Shown here one piece after another: positions 53,505-61,028 of a DNA stretch of 64,000 nt. The translations under genes and the position numbers were made by a program. This stretch comes from Faecalicatena contorta (GTDB lineage: Bacteria; Bacillota; Clostridia; Lachnospirales; Lachnospiraceae). Under the pieces are notes generated by a model that made no database searches, was not told the origin of the DNA, and worked only from the letters and a program-made list of their open reading frames with translations. Each line of letters opens with the position of its first letter. Position 1 is the first letter of the stretch. The stretch spans positions 1-64,000 of the forward strand of contig NZ_JAFBIX010000008.1 in assembly GCF_021531895.1 (NCBI RefSeq). The letters run 5' to 3'.

Positions 53505-54002
53505 TTACAAAATATATTTTCGGATCACCGCATACGCCTCGTATAGTTCTTCGTAAGACATCCGGCAATTTGCCGGGCTTGTAGACGGAAGTGCGATTGC
53601 CTCCATTTTGGTGCTCGGATAGCAATACCGCCGATACAACTGCGCTGCCTTTGTTCCGGTCGTGAAGATGGCCTGAATCTTTGCCTGCTTTATTACTTTA
53701 TTCATATCATTAGGGACCGGATTGCGGATGCTGCTGTCTTCCGCGCCACGGATCTCACATCCCGCCAGCACGTCCCAAACTGCGATCTTATTTCTCAGTG
53801 CAAATGCAATCTTTTCTTCTTTCGTCTCCGGCAGCGGTTCTTCGCACACATCAGATACGACCTTCCAGAAACGATTCCTGGGATGTCCATAGTAGAAGCC
53901 TATCTCCCGGGATTTGGGAGACGGCATGGTCCCCAGCATGAGAATTCTGGAATGTTCATCAAAAACCGGAGCAAAATCATGCGTCACCTGTTCTATTTCC
54001 AT
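53505..54002 (-). CDS. DNA-deoxyinosine / uracil-DNA glycosylase-family protein
   Basis: A 165-residue UDG-superfamily protein: ILMLGTMPSPKSREIGFYYG is the motif-1 region, NRFWKVV follows, and LPSTSPANCRMS is the motif-2 region. It resembles the deoxyinosine glycosylase group. It excises damaged or deaminated bases. Together with the macrodomain gene it forms a short operon that could serve DNA-damage or ADP-ribose repair; this link is inferred. Confidence 0.82.
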   Translation of the reverse strand: MEIEQVTHDFAPVFDEHSRILMLGTMPSPKSREIGFYYGHPRNRFWKVVSDVCEEPLPETKEEKIAFALRNKIAVWDVLAGCEIRGAEDSSIRNPVPNDMNKVIKQAKIQAIFTTGTKAAQLYRRYCYPSTKMEAIALPSTSPANCRMSYEELYEAYAVIRKYIL

Positions 54003-54089
54003 TTCAATATCATTCTCCTCAATACATCGATTTATTTTCGCATAGTTTCAGTATAACACACTTTCCGTTCGTGAAAACATTATCTTTTA

Positions 54090-54118
54090 TTGTCTGACAT
54101 CTGCCAGTGTGTTATAAT
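54090..54118 (+). promoter_or_regulatory. Promoter of hydE-hydF
   Basis: TTGTCT (54090-54095) and TATAAT (54113-54118), 17 nt apart; transcription would start near 54125. Confidence 0.6.
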
Positions 54119-54188
54119 TTCTTTAGCACGTACTAATCACAAAGAATTACTCTGCGTGAGAAGGCGCACAGATTCAAGAAAAACATAT

Positions 54189-54243
54189 GGACAGTACACT
54201 ATGCTGTCCTTTAGAACCTGACGCCTGATGTGTCAGGTTTTTT
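54189..54243 (+). promoter_or_regulatory. Leader hairpins and terminator upstream of hydE (possible attenuator)
   Basis: A GGACAG/CTGTCC hairpin (54189-54209) is followed by AACCTGAC/GTCAGGTT (54215-54239) and six T (54238-54243), between the promoter and the gene. A further imperfect stem-loop (GCGT/GCGC) lies near 54155-54172. Conditional termination is likely; no known riboswitch class was recognised. Confidence 0.6.
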
Positions 54244-54277
54244 CTTTGAAAATAAAGAGGTTAAGAGTGAAAAATTT

Positions 54278-55336
54278 ATGAAAGAAGACAAAGAATTGCA
54301 ACAATTGATTGACAAATTACATCGCGAACGCAACCTGTCCCATGCAGAATGGACTACTCTGATTGCCGGACGAACACCAGAACTTGCGGAATACTTATTT
54401 TCACTTGCCCGCGAAGAACGGCATCAATACTATGGGCATGGTGTCTATGTCCGCGGGCTGATTGAATTTACCAACTATTGCCGCAATGACTGCCTGTACT
54501 GCGGCATCCGTAAGAGCAATCTCAACGCGAACCGTTATCGTCTGACAGAAGAAGAGATTCTATCCTGTTGTCAGTCTGGATATTCTCTGGGATTTCGAAC
54601 ATTTGTCCTGCAGGGTGGTGAAGATGGATTTTATACCGATGATAAGATGGTTCATCTCATTCGCAAGATAAAGACCCTTTATCCAGATTGCGCGATTACA
54701 CTCTCGATTGGTGAAAAATCTCGCGAAAGCTATCAGCGTTTCTTCGATGCGGGCGCAGACCGATATCTCCTAAGACATGAAACCTATAACGAAGAGCACT
54801 ATTCCCGGCTTCATCCCGCATGTTTAAACGCTAAGGCAAGGCAACAATGCCTGTGGGATCTGAAGGAAATCGGCTACCAGGTAGGAACCGGCTTCATGGT
54901 GGGGTCACCATATCAGACCCCCGAACACCTTGCAGAAGATATGCTGTTTATCCATGATCTGAACCCACATATGGTCGGAATCGGGCCATTTATTCCACAC
55001 CATGACACAACATTTGCCAATGAACCAGCCGGCACACTGGAACTTACCTTATTCATGCTGGGCCTGATCCGGCTGATGATTCCCAAAGTACTGCTGCCAG
55101 CTACCACCGCATTGGGAACTATCCATCCTAGAGGCCGCGAGATGGGAATCCAGGCAGGTGCAAATGTCGTCATGCCTAATCTCTCACCAACCAGCGTCCG
55201 CAAAGATTATCTACTGTACGACAACAAAATCTGTACCGGAGACGAAGCCGCCGAATGCCGCCACTGCATGGAACGACGCATGGAATCCATCGGATACCAC
55301 GTCGTCACCTCCAGAGGCGACTCGTTGAACAATTAG
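54278..55336 (+). CDS. hydE: [FeFe]-hydrogenase H-cluster maturation radical SAM enzyme HydE
   Basis: A 352-residue radical SAM enzyme: CRNDCLYC binds the SAM [4Fe-4S] cluster, with GGEDGFYTDD and RHETYNEEHY in the barrel and CRHC near the C-terminus. With HydF and HydG it builds the hydrogenase di-iron subcluster. The ATG at 54278 is used; the longer frame from 54230 overlaps the leader terminator. Its TAG stop is followed at once by repeat E, then hydF. hydG is not in the window. Confidence 0.93.
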   Translation: MKEDKELQQLIDKLHRERNLSHAEWTTLIAGRTPELAEYLFSLAREERHQYYGHGVYVRGLIEFTNYCRNDCLYCGIRKSNLNANRYRLTEEEILSCCQSGYSLGFRTFVLQGGEDGFYTDDKMVHLIRKIKTLYPDCAITLSIGEKSRESYQRFFDAGADRYLLRHETYNEEHYSRLHPACLNAKARQQCLWDLKEIGYQVGTGFMVGSPYQTPEHLAEDMLFIHDLNPHMVGIGPFIPHHDTTFANEPAGTLELTLFMLGLIRLMIPKVLLPATTALGTIHPRGREMGIQAGANVVMPNLSPTSVRKDYLLYDNKICTGDEAAECRHCMERRMESIGYHVVTSRGDSLNN

Positions 55337-55411
55337 GGACACGGTAAAATGAATTTGGGACAGGGATATTTTAATCTGGGACGGAGTAAATTGAAAAAAC
55401 CCCCGTCCCCA
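55337..55411 (+). repeat. Dispersed GGGGAC-ended repeat, copy E
   Basis: Starts GGGACACGGTAAAATGAA directly after the hydE stop and ends CCCCCGTCCCCA, about 9 nt before the hydF start region with AAGGAGG. It is nearly co-linear with copies A and B, so it lies inside a second operon at the same type of position. Confidence 0.9.
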
Positions 55412-55428
55412 CCTAAGGAGGTTTATAT

Positions 55429-56643
55429 ATGAGTTTGAATAATACACCATCTGCGGAGCGTGTTCATATCGGTATTTTTGGCCGAAGGAATGCGGGTAAA
55501 TCTAGTGTGATCAATGCACTGACGGGGCAAAGTCTTGCGATTGTATCGGATGTGAAGGGTACTACTACGGACCCTGTATTAAAGGCGATGGAGCTTCTTC
55601 CTCTGGGTCCGGTGGTTATGATTGATACACCGGGGCTTGATGATGAGGGTGAGCTTGGTGCACTTCGTATTCAGAAGGCTTATCAGGTATTGAATAAGAC
55701 GGATATTGCTGTATTGGTCGTGGATGGTACGATTGGTATGACCGGTGAGGATTGTGCTATTCTTGATCGAATCAAGGACAAGCAGATTCCTTATGTAGTG
55801 GTTATGAATAAGGCGGATCTTATAGAGGACAGAACTTTCTCTGCTCAAAATATTCCTGCTTCGTTATCGTCAGATCATGTAATCTGGGTGAGTGCAGCTG
55901 ATAAAACGAATATCCATGAATTAAAAGAACTGATTGCTGCTCTTGCACCGACAGAAGACAATAAGTTACGGATTGTGGGAGACTTGATTCATCCTTCAGA
56001 CTTTGTTGTCCTGGTGGTTCCGATTGATAAAGCGGCTCCAAAGGGTCGTCTTATCCTGCCTCAGCAGCAAACAATCCGTGATATTCTGGAAGCTGACGCT
56101 ACCGCTATTGTAGTAAAAGAACATGAATTGCGGGAAACTCTTGACTCTCTGGGCAAAAAGCCCTCACTTGTCATTACGGACAGCCAGGTGTTCGCCAAGG
56201 TATCCGCCGATACTCCCCGCGATATTCCGTTAACTTCCTTTTCCATCTTATTTGCCAGATACAAGGGCAATCTGAAGACTGTCGTAAATGGAGCCAGAAC
56301 TTTGGATACCCTGGAAGATGGCGACACGATTCTGATATCTGAGGGATGCACCCATCATCGCCAGTGCGACGACATCGGCACCGTCAAATTACCGCGGTGG
56401 ATTCAGAATCACACAGGGAAGCATCTGAACTTTGAATTTACCAGCGGTACCGAATTTCCATTGGAACTTGGCAAATATAAACTCATCGTGCATTGCGGCG
56501 GCTGTACACTGAATGAGCGAGAGATGAAATATCGTATCAAATGTGCGGAAGATGCCGGAATTCCTATGACCAACTATGGAACCGCCATCGCATACATGCA
56601 AGGCATCCTGGAACGAAGCATCGAGATTTTTCCCTTTTTATAG
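55429..56643 (+). CDS. hydF: [FeFe]-hydrogenase H-cluster maturation GTPase HydF
   Basis: A 404-residue protein: GTPase domain with P-loop GRRNAGKSS, DTPGLDDEG and NKAD; a dimerisation region; and a C-terminal iron-sulfur domain with CTHHRQCDD and HCGGC. It scaffolds assembly of the di-iron centre and delivers it to the hydrogenase. AAGGAGG precedes the ATG. Partner of HydE upstream. Confidence 0.95.
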   Translation: MSLNNTPSAERVHIGIFGRRNAGKSSVINALTGQSLAIVSDVKGTTTDPVLKAMELLPLGPVVMIDTPGLDDEGELGALRIQKAYQVLNKTDIAVLVVDGTIGMTGEDCAILDRIKDKQIPYVVVMNKADLIEDRTFSAQNIPASLSSDHVIWVSAADKTNIHELKELIAALAPTEDNKLRIVGDLIHPSDFVVLVVPIDKAAPKGRLILPQQQTIRDILEADATAIVVKEHELRETLDSLGKKPSLVITDSQVFAKVSADTPRDIPLTSFSILFARYKGNLKTVVNGARTLDTLEDGDTILISEGCTHHRQCDDIGTVKLPRWIQNHTGKHLNFEFTSGTEFPLELGKYKLIVHCGGCTLNEREMKYRIKCAEDAGIPMTNYGTAIAYMQGILERSIEIFPFL

Positions 56644-56671
56644 ATCTCATAACATCTGAATCCTTTCTATA

Positions 56672-56729
56672 AAATAAAAACAGACAGCGGATACATCTTT
56701 TTTCATATATCCCTGTCTGTTTTTATTTT
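56672..56729. terminator. Bidirectional terminator between hydF and the aspartase-like gene
   Basis: AAAAACAGACAG pairs with CTGTCTGTTTTT, with GGATA/TATCC inside, and A/T tracts on both sides. Confidence 0.85.
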
Positions 56730-56765
56730 ACTGCTTATTCTATGGAACCTTTTCCATTCCTGTAC

Positions 56766-58019
56766 TTATCTCTCTGCATTCTCATGGAATTCCTGGGACT
56801 TTGCAATCTCCGCCGCCTGATCGTATCCGATTTTCACAGACATATGCGTCACATCTGCCAGCGATCCTTCCAGATGTTTTCTACACCCTTCTTTATTGAC
56901 CCGCAGCGTATCAATACATTTCTTGCGGAAGATCTCCGATGCTCGAATCAAAAGTTCCAGACTTTCCAACAGGCTATCTGCGATCAATGGCAGAAATGCA
57001 TTCAGCTCAAAGTTGCCGTTTGCAGCGGCATATGCAATCGCCTGATCATTTGCCATGACCTTCATGGCTACCTGGGTCACCATTTCTGGGATGACTGGAT
57101 TCACTTTGCCCGGCATGATAGTACTTCCTGCCTGCACTTCTTCCAGAATCAACTCTCCCAGACCTCCCTTAGGACCAGAATTCATCCAGCGCAGATCTCC
57201 GGCAATCTTCATAAGGTTCACAGCAAGTGCCTTCAGTAAGCCCGAGACTTCCACAAAGACATCGTTATTCTGGGTCAGATCTACAGGATATTCTGCTTTC
57301 GCAAGCCCGATTCCCGTCATTTCACGTAGATGTTCTATCACCAGATACATATATTTCCGATCCGCGTTATCCCCAAGTCCGATGGCCGTTCCACCGAGAT
57401 TGACCTGTCGAAGTCTCTCTTCGACTTTATAGATGCGCCAGCGATCTCTTCCAATGGCCTGGGCATATGCTCCGAATTCTTCTCCCATGGTAATCGGCAG
57501 GGCATCCATAAGCTCCGTCCGTCCCAACTTCAGAATATCTTTGTATTCCAGTTCCTTCTTCTGCAGGCTCTCCTGCAGTCGGCTGACCTCATCGCTTAAC
57601 TTACGCACCAGCCGGATTGCTGCAATACGAAGAGCGGTTGGATAGACATCATTGGTAGATTGTCCTTTATTCACATCATCCAGTGGATGAATCACATCAT
57701 AATCTGTGGCATCCTTTCCCAGAGATACCAGCGCACAGCCTGCCACCGTCTCACACACATTCATATTCGTAGAAGTTCCTGCACCGCCTTGAAGTGGATG
57801 AATGCAGAAGTTTTCCTGATACTTTTCCTGCTTCAGATCGTCGCATGCCGCCATGATGGCATCTGCTTTCCACCCTTCCATCAGTCCCAGTTCCTTGTGA
57901 GACATGGCCGCAGCTTTTTTGACATCCAGCATTGCATAGATTAACGGAAGGCGGGTTCGCTCTGTCCCCAATGCAAAATTCTCACACGCCTTCTTCGTTT
58001 CCTTCCCGTATAACACCAT
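56766..58019 (-). CDS. Aspartate ammonia-lyase-family protein
   Basis: A 417-residue member of the fumarase/aspartase superfamily. GGAGTSTNMNVCE and the signature GSTIMPGKVNP (Thr rather than the fumarase-type Ser) favour aspartase, which converts aspartate to fumarate and ammonia. The ATG at 58019 has AGGAGG six bases upstream; the longer frame runs through the sirtuin gene and is rejected. The protein is about 50 residues shorter than typical AspA, beginning directly at the YGxxT motif. It follows sir2 by 10 nt. Confidence 0.83.
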   Translation of the reverse strand: MVLYGKETKKACENFALGTERTRLPLIYAMLDVKKAAAMSHKELGLMEGWKADAIMAACDDLKQEKYQENFCIHPLQGGAGTSTNMNVCETVAGCALVSLGKDATDYDVIHPLDDVNKGQSTNDVYPTALRIAAIRLVRKLSDEVSRLQESLQKKELEYKDILKLGRTELMDALPITMGEEFGAYAQAIGRDRWRIYKVEERLRQVNLGGTAIGLGDNADRKYMYLVIEHLREMTGIGLAKAEYPVDLTQNNDVFVEVSGLLKALAVNLMKIAGDLRWMNSGPKGGLGELILEEVQAGSTIMPGKVNPVIPEMVTQVAMKVMANDQAIAYAAANGNFELNAFLPLIADSLLESLELLIRASEIFRKKCIDTLRVNKEGCRKHLEGSLADVTHMSVKIGYDQAAEIAKSQEFHENAER

Positions 58020-58029
58020 GCTCATCCTC

Positions 58030-58755
58030 CTAGCAGACAATCTGAGCCATAATCTGACCGATCGGAGCCGCAATCGTAAGCTCTGCTCCAACCTCTCTGG
58101 CTGTAGCACTCTTATTGATCACGACCAGATGTTTTCCGCGAAAATAATCGATGAATCCGGCAGCCGGATATACCACCAATGAAGTTCCGCCAATGATCAG
58201 TGTATCCGCCATACTGATCGCATGAATGCTCTTTTCAATAATGGAAGAATCCAATCCTTCTTCGTACAACACCACATCTGGCTTGATCACACCGCCACAA
58301 GAACACTTCGGAATCCCTTCTGCATTCTTTACATAAGCCGCATCATAAAACTGATGACACCGCTGACAGTAATTGCGATGGATACTTCCATGAAGTTCCA
58401 GTACATTCTTGCTTCCCGCCGCCTGATGAAGCCCGTCAATATTCTGCGTGATCACCGCCGATAACTTTCCCGCCGCTTCCAATTCCGCCAGCTTCTTGTG
58501 TGCCGGATTCGGTTTCGCATCCAGGAACATCATCTTACTTTTGTAGAATTCATAGAATGCTTCCGTATTTCGCACAAAAAAGCTATGGCTGACGATCTGT
58601 TCCGGCGAATATTTATATTGTTGCTGATACAATCCATCCGCACTTCGAAAATCCGGAATATTACTTTCTGTAGATACTCCCGCTCCGCCAAAGAATACAA
58701 TATTCTGGCTGTCATCAATAATGTCCTGCAGTTTCCTTACTTCCTCTTCATACAT
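58030..58755 (-). CDS. NAD-dependent protein deacylase (sirtuin)
   Basis: A 241-residue Sir2 protein: GAGVSTESNIPDFR, TQNIDGLHQ, a catalytic His in ELHGSIHR, a Cys4 zinc ribbon (CQRC...CSCGG, second Cys pair in KCSC) and GGTSLVVYPA. It removes acyl groups from lysine using NAD. ATG at 58755 behind AGGAGG. It lies between a HAD hydrolase and the aspartase-like gene. Confidence 0.92.
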   Translation of the reverse strand: MYEEEVRKLQDIIDDSQNIVFFGGAGVSTESNIPDFRSADGLYQQQYKYSPEQIVSHSFFVRNTEAFYEFYKSKMMFLDAKPNPAHKKLAELEAAGKLSAVITQNIDGLHQAAGSKNVLELHGSIHRNYCQRCHQFYDAAYVKNAEGIPKCSCGGVIKPDVVLYEEGLDSSIIEKSIHAISMADTLIIGGTSLVVYPAAGFIDYFRGKHLVVINKSATAREVGAELTIAAPIGQIMAQIVC

Positions 58756-58766
58756 TGCGCTTCCTC

Positions 58767-59429
58767 CTATACAGACTGGTTTGCATGTTCTATCCAAGAG
58801 ATCACTTCCTCCAGACTCTCCATCTCAGCAGTAATTCCTACCTTCACTTCTTCGGGTACTACAATAATATCCGGAATGTGGATGATATATCCACCCGCTC
58901 TCTTTCCAGCCTCCACCCCGGCAATACTATCCTCCAGAACCAGGCATTCTTCCATAGGAAGATGCAGTTCTTCTGCCGCTTTCAAGAAAATATCTGGATT
59001 CGGTTTGCTCCTTTCGACTCTGTTTCCGTAAACAAATGTATCAAAATAAGCAGATACCTGTGCCATCTCCAGCATCCAATCTGCCAGTTCCTGGTTGGTA
59101 GATGTCGCTACCGCCATCTTAATCCGCTTCTCTTTCAAATATTCCAAAAGCACCAAAAGTCCCGGTTTTATCGGGACTCCATTTTCTTCCATATATTGAA
59201 TTTGCGCCTGTGTCTTATATTTTTCAAAAAGATCAAAGTCAAATTCCGGACCATAGATATCCAGAATCTCCTTCCCGATCGATGCACGATTTCTTCCGCG
59301 AAATCCTTCCACCATCTCTTCGGGAATCTCATACCCAATCTTCTCTCCTGCCTGTTTCCAGAATCGAAAGGACAGTCGCTCTGTGTCAAACATCAGACCA
59401 TCCATATCAAAGATTACACCTTTTATCAT
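58767..59429 (-). CDS. HAD-superfamily hydrolase (beta-phosphoglucomutase-like)
   Basis: A 220-residue HAD phosphatase: motif I DMDGLMFDTE, a helical cap, motif II VATSTN, and motif III/IV KPNPDIFLKAAEEL...VLEDSIAGVEAG. The cap type and length fit the phosphoglucomutase/phosphatase subfamily acting on small phosphosugars; the substrate is unknown. It starts 3 nt after the MarR-family stop, so it is likely co-transcribed. Confidence 0.88.
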   Translation of the reverse strand: MIKGVIFDMDGLMFDTERLSFRFWKQAGEKIGYEIPEEMVEGFRGRNRASIGKEILDIYGPEFDFDLFEKYKTQAQIQYMEENGVPIKPGLLVLLEYLKEKRIKMAVATSTNQELADWMLEMAQVSAYFDTFVYGNRVERSKPNPDIFLKAAEELHLPMEECLVLEDSIAGVEAGKRAGGYIIHIPDIIVVPEEVKVGITAEMESLEEVISWIEHANQSV

Positions 59430-59432
59430 AAA

Positions 59433-59888
59433 TTATGGCTCCTTCTTCTCACTGTATCCGGCAAAGAAATCCGACAATGCATCCAGAGTCTTCATCAGTA
59501 CCGGCAATTCCTTCTTATCTAATTTGTCCAGAATTGCCTGAGTCATCTGTCGGTGATAGTCCTCATGATGATGGTATGCTTTTATTCCCTTAGACGTCAG
59601 CTTCACAAATACGACTCTGCGGTCTTCTTCGCTTCTGTGACGCTCAACATATTTCTTGTTTACAAGACTATTCATCGCTGTCGTAAGAGAACCCACGGTA
59701 ATATTCAACTGTCTGGCAATGGAAGACATATTTTTTCCTTCTCCCAGTCCAATTGCCTCAATCACATGCATATCATTATTCGTAAGATCTTTGAACTCAT
59801 CGGTTATAATGGCCTTTTCTTCCAATTCCCAGATCTCGTTGATCAACTTGACCAGAACATGATTAATTGTCATATATGCATCTTCCAT
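59433..59888 (-). CDS. MarR-family regulator, FabT-like
   Basis: A 151-residue winged-helix regulator (SSIARQLNITVGSLTTAMNSL and the wing RSEEDRRVVFVKLTSKG). It follows the fatty-acid genes accC, accDA and the FabK-like gene in the same direction, and its layout resembles FabT, which represses fab genes in response to acyl-ACP. No FabT operator was identified. GAAGGGG precedes the ATG. Confidence 0.83.
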   Translation of the reverse strand: MEDAYMTINHVLVKLINEIWELEEKAIITDEFKDLTNNDMHVIEAIGLGEGKNMSSIARQLNITVGSLTTAMNSLVNKKYVERHRSEEDRRVVFVKLTSKGIKAYHHHEDYHRQMTQAILDKLDKKELPVLMKTLDALSDFFAGYSEKKEP

Positions 59889-59950
59889 TACCCGCTACCC
59901 CTTCGCTCGGCTATTCTTTCCAACTCGGGACTTATATCCCTTATCATGTA

Positions 59951-61018
59951 TTATACTATTTCCGGCAGCAAGGAATCAATAACTTCTTGCACCGTTTCCA
60001 GACAATCCGCCCGATATGCATAAGCACCACAGAATAACAGCGCATCTTCTACTTCTCCCTTGGCCGCATGAATCAATGCGTCCGTGATACAGTATGGAAT
60101 CTCATTCGGTCTACACCTGTGAAGGCAGTGGTGACAAGGACTGTGAGGAATCTGCTCACCTGCCATGACCTTTTCCATAAATGGATTTCGGATTGCACGT
60201 CCCGGCATTCCTACCGGACTTTTTACAATCACAATATCCTCTTCTTTTGCCTTTAGATATGCTTCTTTATAACGGATATCTGCATCACATTCTTCCGTTG
60301 TCACAAACCTGGTCGCCACCTGGATTGCATCTACTCCAAGTGAAAATGCATGTTCTGCCTGCCTGCGGTCTGCAATTCCTCCTGCTAACGCGACTGGTAT
60401 CTTGCGGGAATACTTCGCTTCATATGACCGAACTGTGTCAAGAATTGTCCGTATCTCCTGATCATATGCCTCTGACTGATATTCCTCCAGCTGATCTTTC
60501 GTAAACCCAAGATGACCACCGGCTTTCGGTCCTTCAATTACCAGAAGATCCGGCATACGATGATATTTCTTATCCCAGTACTTCAATATCACTTTCGCAG
60601 ACTTATCTGTGGATACGATAGGTGCCAGTTTCACATCCGTGCCATCTGCAATCTTCGGAAGATCCGTTGGAAGACCTGCCCCGGAGACAATCAAGTCTGC
60701 CCCCGCATCGATAGCTTCTCTGACATAATCTTCATAGTCCTGCATTGCCACCATTATATTGAATCCTATGATTCCTTCCGACGCAATCTCTCTTGCTTTC
60801 TGATATTCTTTTCTAATGGCTCTTAGATTCGCTGCCTTTGTATTGGTATCAAAATCTGGTTCCTGAAAGCCAATCTGGGCGGCAGAGATGATTCCTATGC
60901 CGCCCGCCTTTGCAACCGCTCCTGCAAGGCCTCCCAGACTGATACCTACACCCATGCCGCCTTGTATAATCGGAACTTTTACTTCTTTTTGTCCCAATCT
61001 CAATGAATTGATATTCAT
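59951..61018 (-). CDS. Nitronate monooxygenase / enoyl-ACP reductase II (FabK)-like flavoprotein
   Basis: A 355-residue TIM-barrel flavoprotein: IIQGGMGVGISLGGLAGAVA at the N-terminus, VIEGPKAGGHLG near residue 164, and ALAGGIADR near 210. An unusual C-terminal cysteine cluster CHHCLHRCRPNEIPYC (from about residue 295) is not part of classic FabK. Operon position 11 nt after accDA supports a fatty-acid role; nitronate monooxygenase activity is the alternative. The ATG at 61018 follows AGGAGA by six bases. Confidence 0.75.
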   Translation of the reverse strand: MNINSLRLGQKEVKVPIIQGGMGVGISLGGLAGAVAKAGGIGIISAAQIGFQEPDFDTNTKAANLRAIRKEYQKAREIASEGIIGFNIMVAMQDYEDYVREAIDAGADLIVSGAGLPTDLPKIADGTDVKLAPIVSTDKSAKVILKYWDKKYHRMPDLLVIEGPKAGGHLGFTKDQLEEYQSEAYDQEIRTILDTVRSYEAKYSRKIPVALAGGIADRRQAEHAFSLGVDAIQVATRFVTTEECDADIRYKEAYLKAKEEDIVIVKSPVGMPGRAIRNPFMEKVMAGEQIPHSPCHHCLHRCRPNEIPYCITDALIHAAKGEVEDALLFCGAYAYRADCLETVQEVIDSLLPEIV

Positions 61019-61028
61019 ATGCATTCTC

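Noticed and set aside
54230-54277. Upstream ATG start of hydE
   Set aside because: It lies within the leader terminator hairpin and has no ribosome site; the ATG at 54278 gives the normal length.
38349-55411. CRISPR array interpretation of the GGGGAC repeats
   Set aside because: Copies are kilobases apart, palindromic throughout and not separated by regular spacers; no cas genes are present.
57961-58109. N-terminal extension of the aspartase-like protein (Leu/Arg-rich)
   Set aside because: The extension is the sirtuin coding sequence in another frame; AGGAGG and ATG at 58019 define the start.
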